Shown: positions 36,351 through 46,979 of the stretch, in pieces
How positions within the stretch are numbered: position 1 is the first letter of the stretch
How the letters are laid out: each line of letters begins with the position of its first letter
DNA from: Cryptomeria japonica
Taxonomy: Eukaryota; Streptophyta; Pinopsida; Cupressales; Cupressaceae
Length of the DNA stretch: 64,000 nt
NCBI RefSeq assembly: GCF_030272615.1
Contig: NC_081405.1
Span: 160,042,317 to 160,106,316 of the forward strand
Direction of reading: 5' to 3'
The notes under the pieces: generated by a model
The model's input: only the letters and a program-made list of their open reading frames with translations
Database searches by the model: none
What the model was told of the DNA's origin: nothing
Position numbers and translations under genes: made by a program

Positions 36351-36983
36351 TGGTATTGTAACTCTCCCTCGGATTGAGCCTTCATTGAAGTTGAATAGCG
36401 CCTCTATTCAACTTGATTGGATGGGCTCCTTCTTGATGGATGTGGAATGCTCTCCAAATGCTCAACAAGGTAAGTGGATTTTTGGATTGGATTTGGATGA
36501 TGGATAAAAGGATTTGATAAATGGAGGATTATGAGGACATGATAGAGAGATGATTAGAAGAGGATGAGAGAAGAAATAGGCAACATGACAATGTTTGAGA
36601 AGTGGATCGTTTGTGAGGATAATATGATCCAATTTATAGATTGGAGGAGGCCAATGGACGACCAAGATTGATTTGATTATGAAGGGTTGAGATTGATCTT
36701 AGATAGAAGGCATGGATCAAGGGTGCCTTGGGAAAATAAACAGGAATATCAAATTCCTTGGGAAAAGGGGGGAGAAATTTGAATTTCAAATATGAGGAAT
36801 TAAAAATTCGAAAACAAGGATGCATTGAGGGATTCAAAGAAATTTGAATTTATTTGAGAGACTCAATGTTGATGTGACATGAGTGGGAATTAAAAATTGA
36901 AGGATAATGATAAGTATGATTATGAGAGATTCTAGAAGGATTAATTAGGTTGAGTGGGATTAGGAAAAGTGATTTGTAGGAAT
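36351..36983 (+). repeat. 3' LTR of E3, first part (interrupted by E4)
   Basis: It begins TGGTATTGTAAC and follows the 5' LTR (29178 onward) until TGTAGGAAT, where E4 is inserted. The rest is at 44761-45004. Confidence 0.85.
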
Positions 36984-38149
36984 TGTTGGCATTTTTGTTG
37001 TTTATGTTGTGATTGTCATTGATGTACACACACTTGTATTGAGATCCCCTTTATATGTATGAGCTTGTGCTCAACCGGTATTTGTTCCAACCGGTATGTT
37101 GTTTACTAGTCTTTAGACTAGTGGTGATTTTGCAATATGTGTTTCCCAGTCTGAAGCGGCATGTCGACCCCAAGCGGTTCGTAGATCACAAGTGGTACGA
37201 GGGAGCAAAGCGGCACAACACATTCTTAAGAGTCTTCTTTTTTGTCAAACCGGTAATCTGTATTTTGTATGAACCGGTAATACTCTGTGATGAGTTACCA
37301 TCTAGCATTTTGTGATGAGTTACCAATCCACCGATTGTTTGATGGTGCCGACACATTGATGGTGCTTCTTGTGTCGTGTTACTGAGTATGTCTAGATTCA
37401 TTGAACCTAGGAAATTGTAATGTAATCCTATTGGACTGACATGAAATCAGATTCCTTTAAAAGGACATCATGTCTAGGGTTTTAAGTTGTTGCTGAAAGG
37501 GTTAATGTCGAGCTAGGGTTTAAGGTGGAAGTTGAGAACGATCTTATCTGAGAAGATCAAGTTGTAACTATGAGAGAGAGAGAGAAGACTAAAGTAATGT
37601 TGGAATGCATTAGCTATGAGCAATACTGGATCTAACCAAGCAGTTTGTGCTATTAGATAGATCAAACACTTGCTGATTACTCACATCTTTGACAAGTCTA
37701 TAGCCCTTAATCAGGTAGGCCTCAAAGCCTTTGTAAAATCCTCTAACAAGGTGGTTCACACATGTGAATCTAAAATCCTCTAACAAGGTAGTCTTTAATC
37801 AAACTTATCTCCTAATAGAGATTGAGATTCCTAACAGGATCTGTTCTAGTGAAGAACATTGTAAGACCTTAACCGGTCTGACCTTAACTGGTCTGGTTTC
37901 TATTCTGCAGATAGTGACTTGTGAGTTCCATCTCACCGTGGTTTTTCCTAGTTGGGTTTCCACATCAAATATCTTGTGTTATGGTTGTATTGCTTTTGTG
38001 GGTGAATGCTTTATTCACATTTTGGTTTGCATGTGTGGTAACCGATTTGACTGTTAGACTGCTTTACCGGTTTATCTTTAGACTGTGTAAGTGTTTTAGT
38101 GTAGAGATTTTTGGCATACTAATTCAGCCCCCCCTCTTAGTATTCATCA
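36984..38149 (+). repeat. 5' LTR of E4
   Basis: 1166 bp, TGTTGGCATTTTTG...ATTCATCA. AACCGGTA motifs recur (for example at about 37074, 37088, 37249 and 37274). A short (GA)n tract lies at 37573-37584. It is highly similar to 43611-44755. Confidence 0.95.
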
Positions 38150-38151
38150 AT

Positions 38152-38163
38152 TGGTATCAGAGC
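38152..38163 (+). promoter_or_regulatory. Primer-binding site of E4
   Basis: TGGTATCAGAGC, two bases after the LTR, is the initiator-methionine tRNA primer site. Confidence 0.95.
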
Positions 38164-38199
38164 CTACCTTTCTATAAGTTTAACCACTTGGAAAGAGAT

Positions 38200-39372
38200 A
38201 TGGGGGAATACACCATGAGGGAATTTACTCAATGGCTCACTAAGTCTGAGCAAGCCTATGATGATCTTATGGTCAAATACAAGGCATCTCAAGCAAAAAG
38301 GAGAGAACATGCAGAAAAGCTGATGGAACTATCTGAAAGTAGTTCTGAAGATGAAGCTAACATGGAAGCCATGATTGCTAAAGTAAATAAACTGAATGAT
38401 TCAAACTCCAATTTGAGAAAGGAGTTGGAAGGACTGACTATTAGGTTTAGTCAAGAGCTTGAGAACCGAAGAAAAGCTAAAGATTGGATAAAGGATAGAG
38501 ATCATGAGATCTCCAAGTTGAAACAAGAGATCAGTGCACTGACTGCTCACCTTCATGAGAACATAATGGAAAAAGAAGACATGCAAGGAGAACTGAACAT
38601 AGCCATCTCAGAAAATGCAAGTCTAATGGAGACAAACATTGCTATTTCCAAAGAACTCTTTGAGTCAAAGGAAATACTTGCTAAGTTTGGCAAAAGTACT
38701 GTCAAGCTAGAGAAAAAGCTTGAGTCATCTAGAACGGCAAAGAATACCAATGGTCTTGGTTTTTCTGGACATGAGGAAGGAGAATCCTCAAGAACAAATG
38801 CTAAAGCATCAAAGAAGCAATCGACACTCAAAGGAAAAGGTAAGCAAAAATTCAAACCTGTTTGCTTTAACTGTCTTAAAGAAGGACACACTACCAATGT
38901 ATGTAGGAGCAAAGCGTACAATAATTTTCCTTACTTTATCAACAATGTACCTAGATCAAATAAGTTCAATGGTCATTGTTATGCATGCAACAAGTTTGGG
39001 CATAGAGCATTTGAATGCAGGTCTGTAATGGATAACACTAGAAGATATCCTCAAAGGACCCAAGGAACTGGTCCTGAACCTTTTATGAACCAGAACCACA
39101 ACCGGTTTAATGTCTTCAATCATCAGTCAAGAAGCGGTGGTCATCAAGCGGCAACTGGATGGAGAGAAAGTTGTATGATCTGTCATGGTCATGGTCACAC
39201 TACTGCAACATGCAGAAGGAAGAATGGAAATATGTACAATGGACCTTGGAGAGCATCTAGACTTGTTTTCTATCACTGCAACAAACCGGGTCACATTACA
39301 AGATTCTGCAGAAGCAGAAAAAGTATATCTGATGATATACCGGTTACTCAGGAAGGAGAAATAGATGTTTAA
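38200..39372 (+). CDS. E4 Gag-like protein with coiled coil and four zinc knuckles
   Basis: An uninterrupted 390-codon frame from ATG 38200 (MGEYTMREFTQWL). I chose this ATG because it lies downstream of the LTR and primer site; the frame also stays open upstream into the LTR to 37921. Residues about 20-200 are highly charged with heptad-like spacing (coiled coil). The C-terminal part has three canonical CCHC knuckles, CFNCLKEGHTTNVC, CYACNKFGHRAFEC and CMICHGHGHTTATC, and a fourth in which the first Cys is lost (FYHCNKPGHITRFC). It would package element RNA into particles. An N-terminal UBN2-type core like that of E5 Gag is missing. Because this frame is intact while the downstream one has 11 stops, it may be under recent selection or simply lucky. 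Confidence 0.8.
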   Translation: MGEYTMREFTQWLTKSEQAYDDLMVKYKASQAKRREHAEKLMELSESSSEDEANMEAMIAKVNKLNDSNSNLRKELEGLTIRFSQELENRRKAKDWIKDRDHEISKLKQEISALTAHLHENIMEKEDMQGELNIAISENASLMETNIAISKELFESKEILAKFGKSTVKLEKKLESSRTAKNTNGLGFSGHEEGESSRTNAKASKKQSTLKGKGKQKFKPVCFNCLKEGHTTNVCRSKAYNNFPYFINNVPRSNKFNGHCYACNKFGHRAFECRSVMDNTRRYPQRTQGTGPEPFMNQNHNRFNVFNHQSRSGGHQAATGWRESCMICHGHGHTTATCRRKNGNMYNGPWRASRLVFYHCNKPGHITRFCRSRKSISDDIPVTQEGEIDV

Positions 39373-39921
39373 AAAGTTCAAGGAGACATGAAGAAAACAT
39401 GGAGGAAGAAACCACTAATGTCGGAAGAGGAACCGGTTTTTGCACCTAGTGTGGAAATATCGGAACCGGCAAACTAAGCCTTAAAGGCTTAGGGGGAGCA
39501 AACAGTGAAATGCTTTCGAACCCTCGGTTGACACCAATAAAAGACCTTAATTGGTATGTGATACCTGTCGCTTGGCAGAAGATCAGAAATGGTAAAAAAG
39601 GCAAATTAGGGTTTATGCCCTAATAGAGGAGCATTAATGATGGTAGGTAAGAGACATGTATAAATGCATTTTTCAAATCATTTCTCACTATCTATTTTCG
39701 AGCAAAGAGAAGTTTTCAAGTGAAGAGCGAAGAAAAGGCGATTTGAGCTTAGATTTCAAGAAATTGGACAACCTTGAAAGAGATTCAAATCTAGTTTGCA
39801 AGCGGTAGTGGAGAACACAAAGCGGTGATTTGGCATCCAACGGAGAGTGAAGTGAAGCAGAATTAGGAAGCCCTAAATTTGCATCTGAAAGGTATTTTTC
39901 GTGTTCTTGAAATACTCTTCA
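39373..39921 (+). other. E4 spacer between Gag and the long ORF
   Basis: It contains a palindromic 'taagccttaaaggctta' followed by GGGGGAGCA at 39476-39500. This repeats the polypurine-like motif found again at 43509, so it may be an internal second polypurine site. No pol fragment is recognisable. Confidence 0.5.
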
Positions 39922-42900
39922 ATGGCTTCTGCATGACATACAAGTTTGAGTACATCAATTGAGTCAGAAAGTTTTATTCAAAGGAAGTCTAAATATAATG
40001 CTTTGTCACAAGTTTCGGCTGGAGTTATAGTCGAAGAAGGAATTTCTGATTATATTGATTGCAAAATAGAAGACCTAGGGTCTTTAGCCATTCACACTCA
40101 GTTAGGTCTATTTTGCGGCAAGGACAAAAAGATCAAATCGGAATTTAGTGTCATAGAGAAGAAGAAATTCCACAACGCAGTATATTTTCTGGAAGATTTC
40201 ACGGAGGATCATATCAAAATTATTTTGAGCAGAGTCCACAGTGACAAGATGTACCTGGAAAGGACGCATGATATCACACCTCAGGAAATTCATGCAGTCA
40301 CCGGTTTCTGCAACACAGGGGAAGTGCCAGCCCTGAGAAAAGTGAGCAAAACGGAAATGACCAAGCTCACCGGTTCAACAAGTGATTCATGGGGTATGAC
40401 ATTCAATCCTATCAAGGATGATCTGGTGAAATACACCTGCATGGTGATAGGATACAAAACGTTTTCAGCTAGCAAGATTAATTTTGTATCTGCTACAACG
40501 ATAAATGCCACTTACCGAATGATAAAAGAGGATGCATCTTTTGACTTATGCACCGGTATGCAGAGGCAACTCCTGTTAAATCTTAAGGCAATCAAATAGG
40601 ACAACTCACTGAGGTTTAAGTTTGGACAACTACTGGTAGGGTTGTTCTTTTATTTCCAAGGCTACTTTTCGGGTGTAGGAGATGTCCAGTGGTCCCCTGA
40701 CCAACTGGTAACCAAGCAGATAAAGGAAAGCGTTCAAGCCATTGGAACCGGCTACCCTGAGGTACTGAACAAATATTTTGATGAGTTCAGAAGAAAGATG
40801 AGTCAGAGGGTAAGAATCTCAGGTGACATAGTGAAGAAATACAAAGATGACATCTATTTCACTATTCAGGTGGACAAATGTTTAATGGAGGCTGTTCAGC
40901 CTAGAATGGAGGAAGTGGAGCCTATGGGCTATGAAGTTATGTTTGACATGCTGGAAGGGTATGCCTCAACCCCTATTGCCTCACCTCTTGATCCAAAGGC
41001 TAAGAGGACCGAAAAATACTAGGAGAGGATTGCACTGGTTGAAGAACCATCGGTGAAGAAGGGAAAAGAACCAACAGCTAAGAAAGCTAAGGCAGTGCCT
41101 GTAGCATCGACACCGGCTACCACTGCAACTCCAAGAGTGACCAAGCGGTCACCAGCAAAGAAGAAACCGGAGGTAACACAGGCAAAAGTCTTCGAAAGAA
41201 AGAGGAAGACTAAGGAAAATGAACCGAACTCCGAAGAAACCGAGTCTGATGAACAACCAAAGAAGGCAAGATAGACAAAGAAAATGAAGAAGAATGAACC
41301 CGCGGTATCCGCACTGTTAAATATAGACATCTCCTCATACAAACCTTTGACACATTGTCAAAGAACAATAAAAAATATTAGGAGAAAGTTACTTCATGAT
41401 TTAATAGACTATTACGATGAATTTAATAGTGAGGAAAAAGATGAAGTACTACAGGAAATCATTCTTTATTTATGTAAAAATGACCGGTCACCATCAGAGA
41501 TTAAATCTCAGACACCAAATTCATTATTTAAAGCATTAGATAATAAATGGCGCATTGCCATGGAAAAGGAACAAGAGATTAGGGAGAAAGTCTTTGCACA
41601 GTACTTCCCCAAACTCTCAAATTTAGAATTATTTGATGCCCTGGATCAAAATAAAGGTCTCTTCTTCACAAGGAGAAGAAGACTTTGGTTGTTGGAGGGG
41701 AGAGTTGATGATGTTGAGAAAGATACTCATCAGCATATGGCTCATGCTATCAGCTCTCACAAAGCACGAATGGCCAACCTCCAAATGGAAAAGGAACCAG
41801 TTATTTCCAAACCAGATGAGGTCTTTGATGAGGAAGGAAACCTGGTGGAAGAACCAATCGACACTATCAATGTTGATGCCCTAGATATAGAAGATGTCAC
41901 TCAGAACATACCTTCTGAGGGAAATGAACAGGGGCAACAACCCGATCAGGGTGGTGAACAAGCTGAGGACACACAGCAAGCAGCAAAGGAACGAGAAGAG
42001 AAAAAGAAGAGGGATGAAGATGAGAAACAGAAGAAAGAGGAAGAGAAGAGAAAGGAGGAAGAGGAGAAATGAAAAGATGAAGAAAAGAAGAAGCAAGAAG
42101 ATGATAGGAAAAAGAAAGACGAAGAGGATAAGGAAGAAAAGAGAAAGAAGGAAGAAGAAGAGAAGAAGAAGAAGGAAGAAGAAGAGAAGAAGAAGAAGGA
42201 AGAGGAAGAACAAAAGAAGAAGGAAGAAGAAGCACAAAAGAAGAAGGAAGAGGAAGAAAAGAAGAAGGCAGAAGCAGAGCAGAAGCAGAAAGAAGAAGAA
42301 GACAAGAAGAAGATGGAAGAGAAAGAGAAGAAAAAGAGAGAAGAGAAAGAGAAAGAAGAGAAGGAGAGGAAAAAGAAGGAAGAAGCAGACAAGACAATCA
42401 AAGCGATGAAGAGCACACAAATGGAAACTCCTAAGGCAACCGGTAGCCAAGCCAAACCGACTGCTATCTCGAGTCCTATTGACCTCCAATCTGCAAGTGA
42501 GTCTGAGCTTATGTAGAGCATTAAGGTTTCCCAATAGTGCCTTGAAGGCATTCACAGGAAAAGGGAACAAGATATTAGTCAGGCGACTGTAGACACACTT
42601 ACCGGTTTAATCCCCAGTACCAATCTTCCTGACACTGAATCATCACTAGCACAACTCAAACTTCTATGTACTGTAGTGGATGATCAGGTGCAGAGTCTGG
42701 AAGAAGCAGCAGAGGCCAATGTAAAGAAAGAGCACCAAAAGGCTCTTAATGTTGCTCTAGTGAAGAAGTTGAATGAGCTTAGGACTGAACTACTAAAATA
42801 TCAAAAGGACATAAGGAATGCCTTGGATGAGGGTAACTTGATACTCAACAAAATCCGTCAACCTCATCTATTATGTGATGATGTGCTAACCAAGAAGCAA

Positions 42901-43287
42901 TAGCTTCAAACGGACTTACAGTCCTACTTGAGCACATTCAAGACTCCTTATGATTCCTTTGTAGCATATGGGCAAACTGTTCACCGGTTCCAGGTCCAGT
43001 CAGCCAAGATGGAGTAAGAGATCAGTACACGGTCTAGGGATTTGTAGGAGCTTCAACTGGTATTACTTCCACGATTGCAAATTCTTCAGAAGTGTTATCT
43101 GAACTTGGATGCCCTAACAGTCACACAGGAACTGAGCATAGTAGATGCCATGGAGGAATAGGTATCCCAGATGCAGACAGAGAAGGAAGTGACAACCTCC
43201 CTACTTGAGTCCTGGTCCCTATCCATGAAACAATTTTTGCAGGACTATAAATCGGTTTTTGACAAGTATTATTCATTATTGTCATAA
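39922..43287 (+). pseudogene. E4 long ORF (1,122 codons) of unknown function, 11 premature stops
   Basis: One frame runs from ATG 39922 to TAA 43285-43287 with no frameshift but 11 in-frame stops: eight TAG, two TGA and one TAA. The N-terminal third (to about residue 360) is globular-looking, with ITPQEIHAVTGF and FYFQGYFSG blocks. A basic, Pro/Ala/Thr-rich linker follows (about 370-450), then a helical region (about 455-640). Next is a roughly 130-residue Glu/Lys/Arg repeat (42000-42400) of single-alpha-helix or coiled-coil character, and a C-terminal coiled-coil region. I see no membrane segment, signal peptide or polymerase motif. It takes the place of pol. Distant similarity to plant transposon-associated proteins is possible; I cannot name a function. 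Confidence 0.7.
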
Positions 43288-43610
43288 ACTTTTTATATAT
43301 ATATGGTAACAGGGTTTTTCAGCGGTACTTTGTCATTGTTGGCAAAGGGGGAGAAGTATAGCTGGTTTTTGGTTTTAAAATTTTTATCTTCTGACACAGG
43401 GGGAGAAGTATCTATTTTGAAAATTTGATATATGCTATATGCTCTGATGATTATGCTCTGTATGTAAAATTTCTATACATTGTGTTGATTAAAGGATAGT
43501 GTAAATGCTTAGGGGGAGCAATTTTGTTAATGGCAAGTTTTTGTTGTAAAACACTTAGATGTCAAAATTTTATTTTCCTAAGTGTTGCCATCAATGGCAA
43601 AGGGGGAGAT
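43288..43610 (+). promoter_or_regulatory. Repeated polypurine motifs before the E4 3' LTR
   Basis: AAAGGGGGAGAAGTA at about 43346, CAGGGGGAGAAGTA at about 43398, TTAGGGGGAGCA at about 43510 and the LTR-proximal AAAGGGGGAGAT at 43599-43610. A clustered multiple polypurine tract is a feature I recall for Sireviruses. Confidence 0.75.
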
Positions 43611-44755
43611 TGTTGGCATTTTTGTTGTTTATGTTGTGATTGTCATTGATGGACACACACTTGTATTGAGATCCCCTTTATATGTATGAGCTTGTGCTCA
43701 ACCGGTATTTGTTCCAACCGATATGTTGTATACTAGTCTTTAGACTAGTGGTGATTTTGCAAAATGTGTTTCCCGGTCTGAAGTGGCATGTTGACCCCAA
43801 GCGGTTCGTAGATCACAAGTGGTACAAGGGAGCAAAGCAACACAACACATTCTTACCAGTCTTCTTTTTTGTCAAACTAGCAACCGGTATTTTGTATAAA
43901 CCGGTAATACTCTGTGATGAGTTGCCAACCGACATTTTGTGATGAGTTACCAATCCACCGATTGTTTGACGGTGCTTCTTGTGTCATATTACTGAGTATG
44001 TCTAGATTCATTGAACCTAAGAAATTGTAATGTAATCCTATTGGACCGACATGAAATCAAATTCCTTTAAAAGGACATCATGTCTAGGGTTTAAGTTGTT
44101 GCTGAGGTTAATGTCGAGCTAGGGTTTAAGGTGGAAGTTGAGAACGATCTTATCTGGGAAGATCAAGTTGTAACTGTGAGAGAGAGAGAGAAGACTGAAG
44201 TAATGCTAGAATGCATTAGCTATGAGCAATACTAGATCTAACCAAGCAGTTTGTGCTATTAGATAGATCAAACACTTGTTGATTACTCACATCTTTGACA
44301 AGTCTGTAGCCCTTAACCGGGTAGGCCTCAAAGCCTTTGTAAAATCCTCTAACAAGGTGGTTCACACATGTGAATCTAAAATCCTCTAACAAGGTAGTCT
44401 TTAATAAGACTTATCTCCTAATAGAGATTGAGATTCCTAACAAGATCTGTTCTGGTGAAGAACATTGTAAGACCTTAACTGGTCTGACCTTAACCAGTCT
44501 GGTTTCTATTCTGCAGATAGTGACTTGTGAGTTCCATCTCACCATGGTTTTTCCCAGTTGGTTTTCCACATCAAATATCTTGTGTTATGGTTGTATTGCT
44601 TTTGTGGGTGAATGCTTTATTCGCATTTTGGTTTGCATGTGTGGTAACCGGTTTGACTGTTAGACTGCTTTACCGGTTTATCTTTAGATTGTGTAAGTGT
44701 TTTAGTGCAGAGATTTTTGGCATACTAATTCACTCCCCCCTCTTAGTATTCATCA
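43611..44755 (+). repeat. 3' LTR of E4
   Basis: 1145 bp, TGTTGGCATTTTTG...ATTCATCA, followed by the TSD copy ggact. It is very similar to the 5' LTR, with small indels near 43965 and 44100. Confidence 0.95.
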
Positions 44756-44760
44756 GGACT

Positions 44761-45004
44761 CACATGAATAGGTTAATTAATTAAAATTAATTAATTGAGT
44801 GGGTTTAGAGGAAATAATTATTGAGACGACTTTAGAAGAATAGGAGAATAATTAATTTATTTGATAAATTAATTATTTAAAATAGGGATAGAATTAATTA
44901 AATTAGATTTAATTAATACTGAGAAGAATAAGGATAACACAATGAAGTCAATTAATTATGTTGATAGGCTTAAATTGATTAAATATTAATTTTAGGTGTC
45001 TACA
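44761..45004 (+). repeat. 3' LTR of E3, remainder
   Basis: It resumes with CACATGAATAGG and ends GTCTACA, aligning with 29793-30045. Confidence 0.85.
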
Positions 45005-46576
45005 AGTTGCTCTTTGCTCTTTGTTTTGAATTGATTGTTGTATTGGTTGATTTGCAAGATATTTCAATGTTCATAACAAGAAGACATAGCACACATGAAA
45101 ACAATGATCATCCTTATGCTAAACATTGAGTGTATGTTTTTGTGAGGATATTTTCAAATCCCCAATGTTTTCACTGGTTTGATTTACAATAAAGGACACA
45201 TCAAATAGACACTTTATTCAAAGGTCATCAACAATATCATAGCCCACTAGTCTCGATACTTCGTCATCTCAAACAACCTTGTCACCCCCTAGAGGGCTGC
45301 CATTTTTTTGCCTTTTGCCAAAAATTAACCCAAAGTGAATTGCTTCGCAGTTGGGTAGTTATCTTGGGAGATATATGGTGAGTAATCTTGGGGGCGGATT
45401 CTTCCCCACCCTTGCACTATGATATTGCCAATGTTTGGAAACTGACTCGACTCAAAGTTTCTAATGCTAAGGTTCGTAATCAGGCTTTTGTTCGGTCTTC
45501 AGTGATAAAATCCCTCGAGAGGCTTCCCAACCTTTTGAACAAAGTCTTTACGTATCTTAAAGATATTGGGGGAAGGCTAATTGCTGAGAAAAACCGTTGG
45601 AGGGGATTTTCATCAGCCTCCACATTTGATTATAGTGAGTTGGAATACTTGGTGATAAATTCATTTCCCACTTGGGTTGTACCCTTCACACTAGCCCTTT
45701 CGAGGCTTCAGGAAGGCATGCCCTCTAAAGGATTTAATGCTTGAAAATAAATAAAGCAATGGAAAAGTGGGTTTGGCTTTTTGATCACCCAATTAAGGGG
45801 AGAGCATATACCTACCACTTAAGACAAAGCAATAAAGTTATTTTTAACCTTATCAAATCAATTGTTGGCTAAGTCCTATTTGGAGATGTTGCTCCAACAA
45901 GCATGGTGTTCTTTTTATCGTACAAAGCAATTTGTTGTCTAACTAGGAAATTGAAATCCTGGTCAACATAAAATAAAGCACGTTTACTTGAAATGGAAGT
46001 TGCTTGGCAAATTGAAAATTTGTGGCTTGTTCTTTTTTTAACTTGCAATAATAAAGTTGATTGCTCTTTTTAATCCTTGCAAGAAATTGTGATTTGTTCA
46101 TGTTGTTATTTTTAAGCCCAAAGGAATGTGATTCCTAACTTGCATAAAAGAAAGATTTCAGTTTGTTGATCTTTTTATCCATGCAAGAAAGAAAAGATTG
46201 AGTCTTGTTTTAAGCTCCAAAAGGAAAGCATGAAGTTTATTTTATGCATCCAAAAGATTATGAGGTTCATTTTAAGCATTTTATAAGAAAAGGAAAGATG
46301 AGCTCTTTTTACTAACTTTGAAAGAAAGCAAATAAAACTAAACGAATTCCTTCTGTTCCTACACAAAACTTGTTAGAACCCGCACACAGTTAGTTAGCAA
46401 AAATCCAATCTTGATGGTGGGCTTCACAAGCCTAATTTCAAATCTTGGTTACAAATTTTTCACTCCTGATCCTGAAATGCCCTGAAATTTGACTAAGCCT
46501 GAAATTTGGAGGATCTTCCAAAAACTAGATTTTGCATTATAACTCCTAGAGGTCTGAAACCCCTCTCAAACATCCT
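45005..46576 (+). other. E2 interior, 3' part, with one unassigned open frame
   Basis: Mostly non-coding. A plus-strand frame at 45388-45744 (118 codons, MGADSSPPLHYDIANVWKLTR...) is the longest in the E2 interior. Its composition is protein-like (LERLPNLLNKVFTYLKDIG, then WVVPFTLALSRL), but I do not recognise it and it has no upstream frame extension. It could be a relic of a lost gene. Confidence 0.4.
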
Positions 46577-46644
46577 GACAATATATATGGAATATAACTT
46601 AAAGTGTCACTTATACTTAAATGTTATATTCCATATATATTGTC
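46577..46644. repeat. Perfect 22-bp inverted repeat (hairpin)
   Basis: The 22 bases at 46577-46598 (gacaatatata...) are exactly reverse-complementary to 46623-46644, with a 24-base spacer. The arms are AT-rich. It lies about 335 bp upstream of the E2 3' LTR. Confidence 0.9.
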
Positions 46645-46696
46645 CTTCCACAAGCCTAATTTCAAGATTTCATTATAAATTTTGTACTTTGTCTCA

Positions 46697-46905
46697 TATG
46701 CGCGAAAACATAGATCATATGCGCTATTTCATATGCACGAAAATAATTGTCGATTGCACGAAAAGAATTGTTGAATGTGCGAAAAGAACAGTCAGATGCA
46801 TGAAAAGAATAGTTAAATGCACAATAATAGAGGTTGTATGCACTGCAAGATCTGTTGTATGCACGAAAAGAACTGTCGTATGCGCTATTCTCCGTTTGAA
46901 ATCTA
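46697..46905 (+). repeat. Degenerate ~25-bp tandem repeats upstream of the E2 3' LTR
   Basis: About eight imperfect units contain 'atgc.cgaaaa.aat.gt', for example at about 46733, 46757, 46779, 46800 and 46860. An analogous GC-rich repeat array lies upstream of the E3 3' LTR at 36100-36340. Confidence 0.7.
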
Positions 46906-46944
46906 TAGGCGTGAATCCTACAGAAAAAAATTATAAATGTCTAA

Positions 46945-46979
46945 AAACAAGGTTTGAGCCCCACGGTGGGTGCCAGAAA
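46945..46979 (+). promoter_or_regulatory. Terminal motif before the E2 3' LTR
   Basis: AACAAGGTTTGAGCCCCACGGTGGGTGCCAGAAA sits between the repeat array and the LTR, at the polypurine position. The self-complementary core CCCCACGGTGGG resembles a motif I recall near LTR junctions of some plant retroelements; I am not certain which lineage. Confidence 0.45.

Larger units (their letters stand above)
36984..44755 (+). mobile_element. E4: non-autonomous Sirevirus-like element with Gag and a novel ORF
   Basis: 7772 bp with LTRs 36984-38149 and 43611-44755, an exact methionine-tRNA primer site at 38152 and a polypurine tract at about 43599-43610. The TSD is ggaat (36979-36983) and ggact (44756-44760), one mismatch; the uninterrupted LTR at about 29790 shows that the original was ggaat. 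Between the LTRs there are only two coding units: an intact Gag (38200-39372) and a long decayed frame (39922-43287). No protease, integrase, RT or RNase H remains. This fits a TR-GAG-like non-autonomous class that depends on a relative for Pol. The LTR end blocks, PBS and repeated GGGGGAG motifs link it to E5 and E6. Confidence 0.92.
29178..45004 (+). mobile_element. Non-coding (LARD-like) LTR element E3, carrying E4
   Basis: 5' LTR 29178-30045, interior 30046-36350, 3' LTR 36351-36983 plus 44761-45004 (interrupted by E4). Without E4 it is about 8.05 kb. The interior has no retroviral genes, only purine-rich simple sequence. LTR ends (GTCTACA) and the leader stem-loop match E2. Unlike the other elements it has no visible TSD (acctt on the left, agttg on the right), so its outer structure may have been altered by recombination. 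Confidence 0.75.

Noticed and set aside
41881-42570. Long minus-strand Ser/Leu/Phe-rich frames opposite the E4 ORF
   Set aside because: They are antisense shadows of the Glu/Lys codon repeat (GAA/AAG/GAG) at 42000-42400; the sense frame explains them.
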